Assembly (NCBI RefSeq): GCF_041296385.1
Contig: NC_091017.1
Span: forward strand, 11,030,001-11,094,000
Source: Aphelocoma coerulescens
Taxonomy: Eukaryota; Chordata; Aves; Passeriformes; Corvidae
DNA: 64,000 nt
Direction: 5' to 3'
Of this stretch, positions 45,822-54,124 are shown one piece after another. The notes under the pieces are model-generated. The model was not told the origin of the DNA. It saw only the letters and a list, made by a program, of their open reading frames with translations, and ran no database searches. The translations under genes were made by a program, and so were the position numbers. The first letter of the stretch is position 1, and each line of letters starts with the position of its first letter.

Positions 45822-48209
45822 TCAGTATGTTGCATCTCTGCCCTGATGACCAGAGGCATCATGGGCCCAACGAGCTAGGAATAGTTCTCCCTTGTGCTGC
45901 CAGTCCAGATCCACCCGTGATACTTTCACCTTGGCAGCTCGGTCCACCTGCTCGTTGTTGCGATGTTCTTCATTAGCCCGACTCTTGGGCACGTGCGCAT
46001 CCACGTGTCGAACCTTCACGGTCAGCTTCTCTACTCGGGCGGCGATGTCCTGCCAAATCTCAGCGGCCCAGATGGGTTTCCCTCTGCGCTGCCAGTTGGC
46101 TTTTCTCCAGCGAACCAGCCATCCCCACAGAGCATTAGCTACCATCCACGAGTCGGTGTAGAGATAGAGCCTCGGCCACTTCTCTCGTTCAGCAATATCC
46201 AAAGCCAGCTGGATGGCTTTAAGCTCTGCAACCTGACTCGATCCACCTTGTCCCTCGGTAGCTTGTGCAACTTGCCGTGTGGGGCTCCATACTGCAGCTT
46301 TCCACTTCCTGTTAGTGCCTACAATTCGACAGGAACCATCAGTGAAGAGGGCATAACGTCTTTCAGTCTCCGGTAGCTCATTATATGGTGGGGCTTCCTC
46401 AGCACGAGTCACTTGGTCTTCCTCTTCTTCAGAAGATAATCCAAAAGTCTCACCTTCAGGCCAGTTTGTTATAATTTCCAGAATCCCAGGGCGATTCGGG
46501 TTTCCAATACGGGCACGCTGTGTGATGAGAGCAATCCATTTGCTCCATGTGGTGTCGGTGGCGTGATGCGTGGCAGGAACCTTTCCCTTGAACATCCACC
46601 CCAGCACTGGAAGTCGGGGTGCCAGGAGGAGTTGTGCCTCTGTGCCGATTACCTCTGAGGCAGCTTGGACTCCTTCATAGGCGGCCAAGATTTCCTTCTC
46701 TGTGGGAGTGTAGTTGGCTTCAGATCCTCTGTAGCTTCGGCTCCAGAATCCCAGTGGTCGACCACGAGTCTCACCAGGCACCTTCTGCCAGAGGCTCCAG
46801 GACAGACCATGGCTCCCGGCTGCAGAATAGAGCACGTTCTTCACCTCTGGTCCTGTCCTGACTGGGCCAAGGGCTACCGCATGAGCGATTTCCTGTTTGA
46901 TCTGGGCGAAGGCTTGCTGCTGTTCAGGGCCCCAGTGGAAATCGTTCTTCTTGCGGGTAACCAGGTAGAGAGGGCTCACGATCTGGCTGTACTCAGGAAT
47001 GTGCATTCTCCAAAAACCTATGGCGCCTAGGAAAGCTTGTGTTTCCTTCTTGCTGGTCGGTGGAGACATCGCAGTGATCTTGTTGACGACCTCGGTGGGA
47101 ATCTGACGTCGTCCATCTTGCCACTTTACTCCCAGGAACTGGATCTCTTGGGCAGGTCCCTTGACTTTGCTCCTTTTGATGGCAAAGCCAGCTTCCAGGA
47201 GAATCTGGATGATTTTCTCTCCTTTCTCAAATATTTCCTTTGCTGTGTTTCCCCACACGATGATGTCGTCGATGTATTGCAGATGTTCTGGAGCCTCACC
47301 CTTTTCCAGTGCAGTCTGGATCAGTCCATGGCAAATGGTGGGACTGTGCTTCCACCCCTGGGGCAGTCGGTTCCAGGTGTATTGCACACCCCTCCAAGTG
47401 AAAGCAAACTGGGGCCTGCATTCTGCTGCCAAAGGAATGGAGAAGAAGGCGTTGGCAATGTCAATAGTGGAGTACCACTTCGCTGCTTTGGACTCCAGCT
47501 CATACTGAAGTTCCAACATGTCCGGCACAGCAGCACTCAATGGTGGTGTGACTTCATTCAGGCCACGGTAATCCACCGTCAGTCTCCATTCTCCGTTGGA
47601 CTTACGCACTGGCCATATAGGGCTGTTGAAAGGTGAATGGGCCTTGCTGACCACCCCTTGGCTCTCCAGTTTACGAATCATCTCATGGACGGGAACCACA
47701 GAGTCTCTGTCGGTGCGATATTGCCGACGGTGTACTGTTGCCGTGGCGATTGGTACCTGTTGTTCTTCAACTCTTAGCAGTCCCACGGCAGACGGGTCAT
47801 CTGAGAGGCCAGGCAATGTACTCAGTTGTCTGATATCTTCTGTCTCCACAGCAGCTATCCCAAAAGCCCAACGATGTCCTTTTGGGTCCTTGAAATATCC
47901 ATTTCTGAGATAGTCTATGCCGAGAATGCATGGGGCCTCCGGGCCAGTCACGATGGGGTGTTTCTGCCACTCGTTCCCAGTTAAACTCACTTCAGCTTCC
48001 AGTACAGTCAGCTGCTGGGATCCTCCTGTCACCCCACAAATAGAAATGGGTTCTGCTCCCACATACCTTGATGGCATCAGAGTACATTGAGCGCCTGTGT
48101 CAACCAAAGCCGTGTATTTTTGTGGGTCAGCTGTGCCAGGCCATCGGACCCACACAGTCCAAAAGACCCGATTATCCCTTTCCTCTACCTGGCTAGAGGC
48201 AGGGCCCCT
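45822..48209 (-). CDS. pol: ERVL protease, reverse transcriptase and RNase H, copy 1
   Basis: Follows the gag TAG in the same frame, so it is probably made by readthrough; the first Met is at 48155 (777 codons). Counting from that Met: protease DTGAQC at 19-24; RT with NSPIWPVRKS near 178, TIDIANAFF with the catalytic Asp at 232, LPQGWKHSPT at 264-273 and YIDD at 294-297; RNase H with FTDGS (Asp 606), Glu 644, YTDSW (Asp 668) and a late Asp 738. All catalytic residues are present. It ends at a TGA where Arg is likely (CGA to TGA). The next codons continue integrase. Confidence 0.93.
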   Translation of the reverse strand, partial: RGPASSQVEERDNRVFWTVWVRWPGTADPQKYTALVDTGAQCTLMPSRYVGAEPISICGVTGGSQQLTVLEAEVSLTGNEWQKHPIVTGPEAPCILGIDYLRNGYFKDPKGHRWAFGIAAVETEDIRQLSTLPGLSDDPSAVGLLRVEEQQVPIATATVHRRQYRTDRDSVVPVHEMIRKLESQGVVSKAHSPFNSPIWPVRKSNGEWRLTVDYRGLNEVTPPLSAAVPDMLELQYELESKAAKWYSTIDIANAFFSIPLAAECRPQFAFTWRGVQYTWNRLPQGWKHSPTICHGLIQTALEKGEAPEHLQYIDDIIVWGNTAKEIFEKGEKIIQILLEAGFAIKRSKVKGPAQEIQFLGVKWQDGRRQIPTEVVNKITAMSPPTSKKETQAFLGAIGFWRMHIPEYSQIVSPLYLVTRKKNDFHWGPEQQQAFAQIKQEIAHAVALGPVRTGPEVKNVLYSAAGSHGLSWSLWQKVPGETRGRPLGFWSRSYRGSEANYTPTEKEILAAYEGVQAASEVIGTEAQLLLAPRLPVLGWMFKGKVPATHHATDTTWSKWIALITQRARIGNPNRPGILEIITNWPEGETFGLSSEEEEDQVTRAEEAPPYNELPETERRYALFTDGSCRIVGTNRKWKAAVWSPTRQVAQATEGQGGSSQVAELKAIQLALDIAEREKWPRLYLYTDSWMVANALWGWLVRWRKANWQRRGKPIWAAEIWQDIAARVEKLTVKVRHVDAHVPKSRANEEHRNNEQVDRAAKVKVSRVDLDWQHKGELFLARWAHDASGHQGRDATY

Positions 48210-48212
48210 CTA
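48210..48212 (-). promoter_or_regulatory. gag/pol amber codon, probable readthrough site
   Basis: CAG GAA TAG AGG GGC, with gag and protease in the same frame on either side. Same layout as gammaretroviral UAG suppression. Identical at 54125-54127. Confidence 0.65.
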
Positions 48213-50186
48213 TTCCTGGTTCTGGTGCATGTTGCTCCCTTCCAGTGAGTATGTTCCTGAGGTCCCTTCAAGAGGATCAGTCATACTATCATTCTGGTAT
48301 CGTCTGGAGTTCTGTGTGCGAGAGACCGGAGCAATGTTGACTCTAGATGCGCTTCTTGTGGTAGTTGTCCCTCTTTTTAGTTCACGTACCCTGGCTGCTA
48401 AGGAGGAGGTGGGTTTTCCATGCCACTTACTCATGTCTTCTCCATGTTCCTGAAGGAAAAACCAGAGATTACCTCGTGGGGTGTATCCTCTCTCCCTGGT
48501 TGGGGGACGCCGGCTCCTAATGGCAGAGACTCTTGTTGGTTCTGGCGAGATCTGGTAAATCTCTTCCTTAAGTTCCTTTTTCAATTTCTGATGGCCTTCT
48601 TCAATCAAACTCCGGACTTGCTTAGCCAAAAGACTTGTTTCCACAGATGAGACATGGGTGCGAAACGGGGCTGTGACGGTGTCCTCGTAAATCCTCAGTT
48701 TGTTCACCAAGACGCCCACCCTGTCCTCGCCTTCCCTCCATTGCAGCGTTGCCAGGTAACGGGAGTATATCTCTGGTCCAAGGCGTGCGAACCTCAACCA
48801 CATCTGTGACGTGCACTGGACACCATCTGGGCTCTTAGGAAATCTCTCGTCTTCTGAGAAAATTATCTCCAGCACAGCCAATTCCCTCAGGCACCGGATA
48901 CCTTGTTCCATTGTGCTCCATTTCCCTTGGTGCACCTGGAGGTCTTCTTTACAAAGGTACCTGTCCCTGACACTTGTAAGCAGTCGCCGCCAGAGACTGA
49001 GAGTTTCTTGGGTTCTCCCGATCCCCTGGTCAATGACCACATCCCGGGACAGAGATCCCAGCTGCCTGGCCTCACTTCCGTCCAGAATGGTGTCATTGGC
49101 TGCAGTGTCCCAACTGCGGAGCAGCCAGGTCAGGATGGACTCGTTCGTCTGGCGCGTGAATTCCCTCCGCAGGTCACGCAGCTCACCCAGGGATAGTGAC
49201 CGAGTGATGATCTCTGGCTCTGCCTCTTCTGCTGGATGTGAAGGTCCTGCTGCATCCTCATCAGTCACTATGCGGACCGACTTGCTTTTTGATTTCTTCT
49301 TCTGCACGGGGGCAACTGCAATCGGTTTGGGCTGTTCTGGTTCAGTGGTGGTTTGCATGGGGACGCTGACAGTGCTTTTGGTTCCTTTCTCCTCTGAGTC
49401 AGTCTGCGTAGTCATGGACGCTGTTGTTTTGTTTTTGGTTCCTTTCTCCTCTGTGATAGTCTGTGTAGAGATGGACACTGTTGCTTTGCATTTGGCTCCT
49501 TTCTCCTCTGTGTCAGTCTGCGTAGAGATGGACGCTGTTGCTTTGCATTTGGTTTCTTTCTCCTCTGTGTCAGTCTGCGTAGAGATGGATGCGGTTGCTT
49601 TGCGTTTTCTTCCTCTCTCCTTTGTGACAGTCTGCGTAGAGATGGATGCGGTTGCTTTGCTTTTGGTTCCTTTCTGTGTGGCAGTCTGTGTAGACATGGT
49701 ATTTGCTGCTTTGCTCCTTTTTACCTCCTCCTCAAGCAGACGTTGCACCACACTAAGTAGCATTCTGTTTCTAAGCATGGTGTACACAATGCAGGCCATA
49801 GAGAAAAAAGAGAATAGAGCTGACAAGAAGATTATACCATCCTTAACATCCAGAGGGAACTCAATATTTTCAAAAACTGCTGTGCCTGGCCTGAAAGGCT
49901 GGAAGAAACCACTCTCTACTCCTCCCACCAGGGGCTGGGTGTGATTGTTGAAGAGATCCCAGACATAGGAGCCCAGACTAGGACAGCCAAACAAAATTGA
50001 GTATATATTCCGAATGGTATTCATCGCCTCGCAGGTTATTATGCTATAGACATAATAAACGAATAAAGCAATTCTCATACCAGTCTCTGGTTTTAACAGG
50101 AGTAACACAACAGGTAGGTAGTTCCCCATGTGAGGAAAAATATAGAGAGCAGGATACAGAACCCATGCAGACAAGCTGAGCACCAT
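48210..50186 (-). CDS. gag: ERVL Gag with N-terminal membrane-like segments and TQT repeats, copy 1
   Basis: 658 codons; the start ATG lies in a CACCATGG context 55 bases after the PBS. Residues about 3-31, 37-52 and 115-137 are strongly hydrophobic, with an NHT glycosylation site at 81 between them. Residues 163-282 are a 19-residue repeat (SISTQTDTEEKGTKCKATA type) with Thr-Gln-Thr at 166, 184, 203, 222, 241 and 260 and a degenerate MQT at 277. A Lys-rich stretch follows. From about 328 a capsid-like domain resembles ERV-L Gag (LGELRDLRREF, ILTWLLRSWD, QLGSLSRDV, LSLWRRLL). The tail is Arg-rich; I see no CCHC knuckle. Ends in TAG with Pol in the same frame. TQT is the core of LC8 dynein light chain ligands (inference). 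Confidence 0.88.
   Translation of the reverse strand: MVLSLSAWVLYPALYIFPHMGNYLPVVLLLLKPETGMRIALFVYYVYSIITCEAMNTIRNIYSILFGCPSLGSYVWDLFNNHTQPLVGGVESGFFQPFRPGTAVFENIEFPLDVKDGIIFLSALFSFFSMACIVYTMLRNRMLLSVVQRLLEEEVKRSKAANTMSTQTATQKGTKSKATASISTQTVTKERGRKRKATASISTQTDTEEKETKCKATASISTQTDTEEKGAKCKATVSISTQTITEEKGTKNKTTASMTTQTDSEEKGTKSTVSVPMQTTTEPEQPKPIAVAPVQKKKSKSKSVRIVTDEDAAGPSHPAEEAEPEIITRSLSLGELRDLRREFTRQTNESILTWLLRSWDTAANDTILDGSEARQLGSLSRDVVIDQGIGRTQETLSLWRRLLTSVRDRYLCKEDLQVHQGKWSTMEQGIRCLRELAVLEIIFSEDERFPKSPDGVQCTSQMWLRFARLGPEIYSRYLATLQWREGEDRVGVLVNKLRIYEDTVTAPFRTHVSSVETSLLAKQVRSLIEEGHQKLKKELKEEIYQISPEPTRVSAIRSRRPPTRERGYTPRGNLWFFLQEHGEDMSKWHGKPTSSLAARVRELKRGTTTTRSASRVNIAPVSRTQNSRRYQNDSMTDPLEGTSGTYSLEGSNMHQNQE
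49343..49700 (-). repeat. 57-bp coding tandem repeats in ERVL gag, copy 1
   Basis: About six units of 54-57 bp, each encoding one TQT repeat. Their antisense gives a 377-codon plus-strand ORF (48811-49944), which I take as a shadow. Same array at 55258-55615. Confidence 0.88.
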
Positions 50187-50241
50187 GGTGAATAGGTTTC
50201 TGTTAATACAAGATTGTAATTCTGACTTTCTCTCAGGGCAG

Positions 50242-50259
50242 GCCCCACATTGGGCGCCA
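50242..50259 (-). other. Primer binding site, ERVL copy 1
   Basis: TGGCGCCCAATGTGGGGC on the minus strand, five bases from the LTR. It differs by one base from the tRNA-Lys1,2 complement used by foamy viruses and some betaretroviruses. Confidence 0.85.
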
Positions 50260-50264
50260 AATTA

Positions 50265-50817
50265 TGTACTAGTTTGAAAACAAACCAGTGAGAGGCACCA
50301 AGTCAGAATAACAATTTAATGGAAATTAAAGAAAAGGAACAGAAAGTAAAAGAAAACACTGACAGAGTCAAGATACAACCTGAGTCCCTATTAGGCAGGG
50401 TAGTGGTAGCAGTCTGGTGGAATGGTGGCTGCAATCCTCTGAAGTGGTGATCCTGTAGTAGAAGGGGTCTGCTCTTCCTCAGAAAGTCCAGCGGTGGCTG
50501 TGTAGCTCCTATCCTCTGGAAATCCAGTGGAGCCAGTGTCTTTTGTGCTCAGAGTCCCAGTTATATCCACGATGGGACGCTTGGTTCCTCCCTCTGGGTG
50601 GAGCATCTCACAATGGAGTAATGAGTCATGAGGCCAAGTGTTGATTAGGCTCGTTAACAGAAGATAGTCTGGAGGGAGTTATCTCTGAGTCATGCAGCAG
50701 GACAATGATGGGCCATTAACAGAAAGATAGTCTGGGGGGAGGAGGTAAGGAAACACTGCCCCACCTGATTTCAACAGCTCATGAGGATGGTAATAGAATA
50801 CACCTCAACCCAGGACA
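50265..50817 (-). repeat. ERVL LTR 2 (central LTR, shared by both units)
   Basis: 553 bp; identical by eye to LTR 3 and different from LTR 1 at three sites. Serves as 3' LTR of the right unit and 5' LTR of the left unit. Confidence 0.95.
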
Positions 50818-50880
50818 TTATCCACCCCTTATTCTATTACCATCTACATCATCCCAAATCAATACCTTCTTAAACTCTAA

Positions 50881-50924
<44 letters not shown>

Positions 50925-50929
50925 AAACC

Positions 50930-51736
50930 CTACACACCATTCTCACCTAAGATTAGGTCTCCCTGTGGTACACAACGGGTTTCCCCATCTTTTTGCATTA
51001 CCCACCAAGTGCAACCAGGTCCTTGAGCAAAGACAATCCCACGGATGGGTTTGCCTTTGCCTGAGGTAGGATTAATCCAAACAGTCTTTCCTAAAATACC
51101 TCTCAGGTGTACCACAAGGACTCCATCTCCATCCACTGTGTGCAAGGGTTCAGACTCGGCAGGACCAGCTCGATTGATGGACCCTCGGGTATTGACCATC
51201 CAGGTAGCCTTCGCTAAGTTCACTTCCCAATTTTTGAAGGTCCCCCCACCAAGTGCCTTTAGGGTGGTTTTAAGTAGTCCATTGCACCGTTCAACTTTTC
51301 TGGCAGCTGGTGCATGATAAGGAATGTGATATATCCATTCAATACCGTGTTCTCTGGCCCAGGTTTTGATGAGGCTGTTCTTAAAATGAGTCCCGTTGTC
51401 TGACTCGATCCTGTCAGGGGTGCCATGTCTCCACAGGACTTGCTTTTCCAGGCCCAGGATGGTGTTCCGGGCTGTAGCATGAGGCACAGGGTAGGTCTCC
51501 AGCCATCCAGTGGTTGCTTCAACCATGGTCAACACGTAGTGCTTGCCTTGGCGGGTTTGGGGAAGGGTGATGTAATCAACTTGCCAGGCTTCCCCATACC
51601 TGTACTTTGACCATCGTCCACCGTACCACAGAGGCTTCACCCGCTTGGCCTGTTTGATTGCAGCACAGGTCTCACAACTGTGGATGACCTGTGAGATGCT
51701 GTCCATGGTAAGGTCCACCCCTCGGTCATGGGCCCA
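50930..51736 (-). CDS. pol: ERVL integrase, copy 2 (after in-frame TGA)
   Basis: Protein identical to 45015-45821, including the TGA now at 51739-51737. Confidence 0.88.
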   Translation of the reverse strand, partial: WAHDRGVDLTMDSISQVIHSCETCAAIKQAKRVKPLWYGGRWSKYRYGEAWQVDYITLPQTRQGKHYVLTMVEATTGWLETYPVPHATARNTILGLEKQVLWRHGTPDRIESDNGTHFKNSLIKTWAREHGIEWIYHIPYHAPAARKVERCNGLLKTTLKALGGGTFKNWEVNLAKATWMVNTRGSINRAGPAESEPLHTVDGDGVLVVHLRGILGKTVWINPTSGKGKPIRGIVFAQGPGCTWWVMQKDGETRCVPQGDLILGENGV

Positions 51737-54124
51737 TCAGTATGTTGCATCTCTGCCCTGATGACCAGAGGCATCATGGGCCCAACGAGCTAGGAATAGT
51801 TCTCCCTTGTGCTGCCAGTCCAGATCCACCCGTGATACTTTCACCTTGGCAGCTCGGTCCACCTGCTCGTTGTTGCGATGTTCTTCATTAGCCCGACTCT
51901 TGGGCACGTGCGCATCCACGTGTCGAACCTTCACGGTCAGCTTCTCTACTCGGGCGGCGATGTCCTGCCAAATCTCAGCGGCCCAGATGGGTTTCCCTCT
52001 GCGCTGCCAGTTGGCTTTTCTCCAGCGAACCAGCCATCCCCACAGAGCATTAGCTACCATCCACGAGTCGGTGTAGAGATAGAGCCTCGGCCACTTCTCT
52101 CGTTCAGCAATATCCAAAGCCAGCTGGATGGCTTTAAGCTCTGCAACCTGACTCGATCCACCTTGTCCCTCGGTAGCTTGTGCAACTTGCCGTGTGGGGC
52201 TCCATACTGCAGCTTTCCACTTCCTGTTAGTGCCTACAATTCGACAGGAACCATCAGTGAAGAGGGCATAACGTCTTTCAGTCTCCGGTAGCTCATTATA
52301 TGGTGGGGCTTCCTCAGCACGAGTCACTTGGTCTTCCTCTTCTTCAGAAGATAATCCAAAAGTCTCACCTTCAGGCCAGTTTGTTATAATTTCCAGAATC
52401 CCAGGGCGATTCGGGTTTCCAATACGGGCACGCTGTGTGATGAGAGCAATCCATTTGCTCCATGTGGTGTCGGTGGCGTGATGCGTGGCAGGAACCTTTC
52501 CCTTGAACATCCACCCCAGCACTGGAAGTCGGGGTGCCAGGAGGAGTTGTGCCTCTGTGCCGATTACCTCTGAGGCAGCTTGGACTCCTTCATAGGCGGC
52601 CAAGATTTCCTTCTCTGTGGGAGTGTAGTTGGCTTCAGATCCTCTGTAGCTTCGGCTCCAGAATCCCAGTGGTCGACCACGAGTCTCACCAGGCACCTTC
52701 TGCCAGAGGCTCCAGGACAGACCATGGCTCCCGGCTGCAGAATAGAGCACGTTCTTCACCTCTGGTCCTGTCCTGACTGGGCCAAGGGCTACCGCATGAG
52801 CGATTTCCTGTTTGATCTGGGCGAAGGCTTGCTGCTGTTCAGGGCCCCAGTGGAAATCGTTCTTCTTGCGGGTAACCAGGTAGAGAGGGCTCACGATCTG
52901 GCTGTACTCAGGAATGTGCATTCTCCAAAAACCTATGGCGCCTAGGAAAGCTTGTGTTTCCTTCTTGCTGGTCGGTGGAGACATCGCAGTGATCTTGTTG
53001 ACGACCTCGGTGGGAATCTGACGTCGTCCATCTTGCCACTTTACTCCCAGGAACTGGATCTCTTGGGCAGGTCCCTTGACTTTGCTCCTTTTGATGGCAA
53101 AGCCAGCTTCCAGGAGAATCTGGATGATTTTCTCTCCTTTCTCAAATATTTCCTTTGCTGTGTTTCCCCACACGATGATGTCGTCGATGTATTGCAGATG
53201 TTCTGGAGCCTCACCCTTTTCCAGTGCAGTCTGGATCAGTCCATGGCAAATGGTGGGACTGTGCTTCCACCCCTGGGGCAGTCGGTTCCAGGTGTATTGC
53301 ACACCCCTCCAAGTGAAAGCAAACTGGGGCCTGCATTCTGCTGCCAAAGGAATGGAGAAGAAGGCGTTGGCAATGTCAATAGTGGAGTACCACTTCGCTG
53401 CTTTGGACTCCAGCTCATACTGAAGTTCCAACATGTCCGGCACAGCAGCACTCAATGGTGGTGTGACTTCATTCAGGCCACGGTAATCCACCGTCAGTCT
53501 CCATTCTCCGTTGGACTTACGCACTGGCCATATAGGGCTGTTGAAAGGTGAATGGGCCTTGCTGACCACCCCTTGGCTCTCCAGTTTACGAATCATCTCA
53601 TGGACGGGAACCACAGAGTCTCTGTCGGTGCGATATTGCCGACGGTGTACTGTTGCCGTGGCGATTGGTACCTGTTGTTCTTCAACTCTTAGCAGTCCCA
53701 CGGCAGACGGGTCATCTGAGAGGCCAGGCAATGTACTCAGTTGTCTGATATCTTCTGTCTCCACAGCAGCTATCCCAAAAGCCCAACGATGTCCTTTTGG
53801 GTCCTTGAAATATCCATTTCTGAGATAGTCTATGCCGAGAATGCATGGGGCCTCCGGGCCAGTCACGATGGGGTGTTTCTGCCACTCGTTCCCAGTTAAA
53901 CTCACTTCAGCTTCCAGTACAGTCAGCTGCTGGGATCCTCCTGTCACCCCACAAATAGAAATGGGTTCTGCTCCCACATACCTTGATGGCATCAGAGTAC
54001 ATTGAGCGCCTGTGTCAACCAAAGCCGTGTATTTTTGTGGGTCAGCTGTGCCAGGCCATCGGACCCACACAGTCCAAAAGACCCGATTATCCCTTTCCTC
54101 TACCTGGCTAGAGGCAGGGCCCCT
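51737..54124 (-). CDS. pol: ERVL protease, reverse transcriptase and RNase H, copy 2
   Basis: 777 codons from the first Met at 54070, identical in protein sequence to the copy at 45822-48155. Same TGA at the end. Confidence 0.93.
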   Translation of the reverse strand, partial: RGPASSQVEERDNRVFWTVWVRWPGTADPQKYTALVDTGAQCTLMPSRYVGAEPISICGVTGGSQQLTVLEAEVSLTGNEWQKHPIVTGPEAPCILGIDYLRNGYFKDPKGHRWAFGIAAVETEDIRQLSTLPGLSDDPSAVGLLRVEEQQVPIATATVHRRQYRTDRDSVVPVHEMIRKLESQGVVSKAHSPFNSPIWPVRKSNGEWRLTVDYRGLNEVTPPLSAAVPDMLELQYELESKAAKWYSTIDIANAFFSIPLAAECRPQFAFTWRGVQYTWNRLPQGWKHSPTICHGLIQTALEKGEAPEHLQYIDDIIVWGNTAKEIFEKGEKIIQILLEAGFAIKRSKVKGPAQEIQFLGVKWQDGRRQIPTEVVNKITAMSPPTSKKETQAFLGAIGFWRMHIPEYSQIVSPLYLVTRKKNDFHWGPEQQQAFAQIKQEIAHAVALGPVRTGPEVKNVLYSAAGSHGLSWSLWQKVPGETRGRPLGFWSRSYRGSEANYTPTEKEILAAYEGVQAASEVIGTEAQLLLAPRLPVLGWMFKGKVPATHHATDTTWSKWIALITQRARIGNPNRPGILEIITNWPEGETFGLSSEEEEDQVTRAEEAPPYNELPETERRYALFTDGSCRIVGTNRKWKAAVWSPTRQVAQATEGQGGSSQVAELKAIQLALDIAEREKWPRLYLYTDSWMVANALWGWLVRWRKANWQRRGKPIWAAEIWQDIAARVEKLTVKVRHVDAHVPKSRANEEHRNNEQVDRAAKVKVSRVDLDWQHKGELFLARWAHDASGHQGRDATY

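Noticed and set aside
49343..49700. CRISPR-like or satellite array
   Set aside because: The 54-57-bp units are coding, keep one reading frame and have no spacers. They are protein repeats of Gag.
48811..49944. 377-codon plus-strand ORF (and its twin at 54726-55859)
   Set aside because: It is exactly antisense to the ERVL gag repeat region. The regular 57-bp repeats keep the opposite frame open by chance. It has no domain, and its cysteine/valine repeats mirror the sense repeats.
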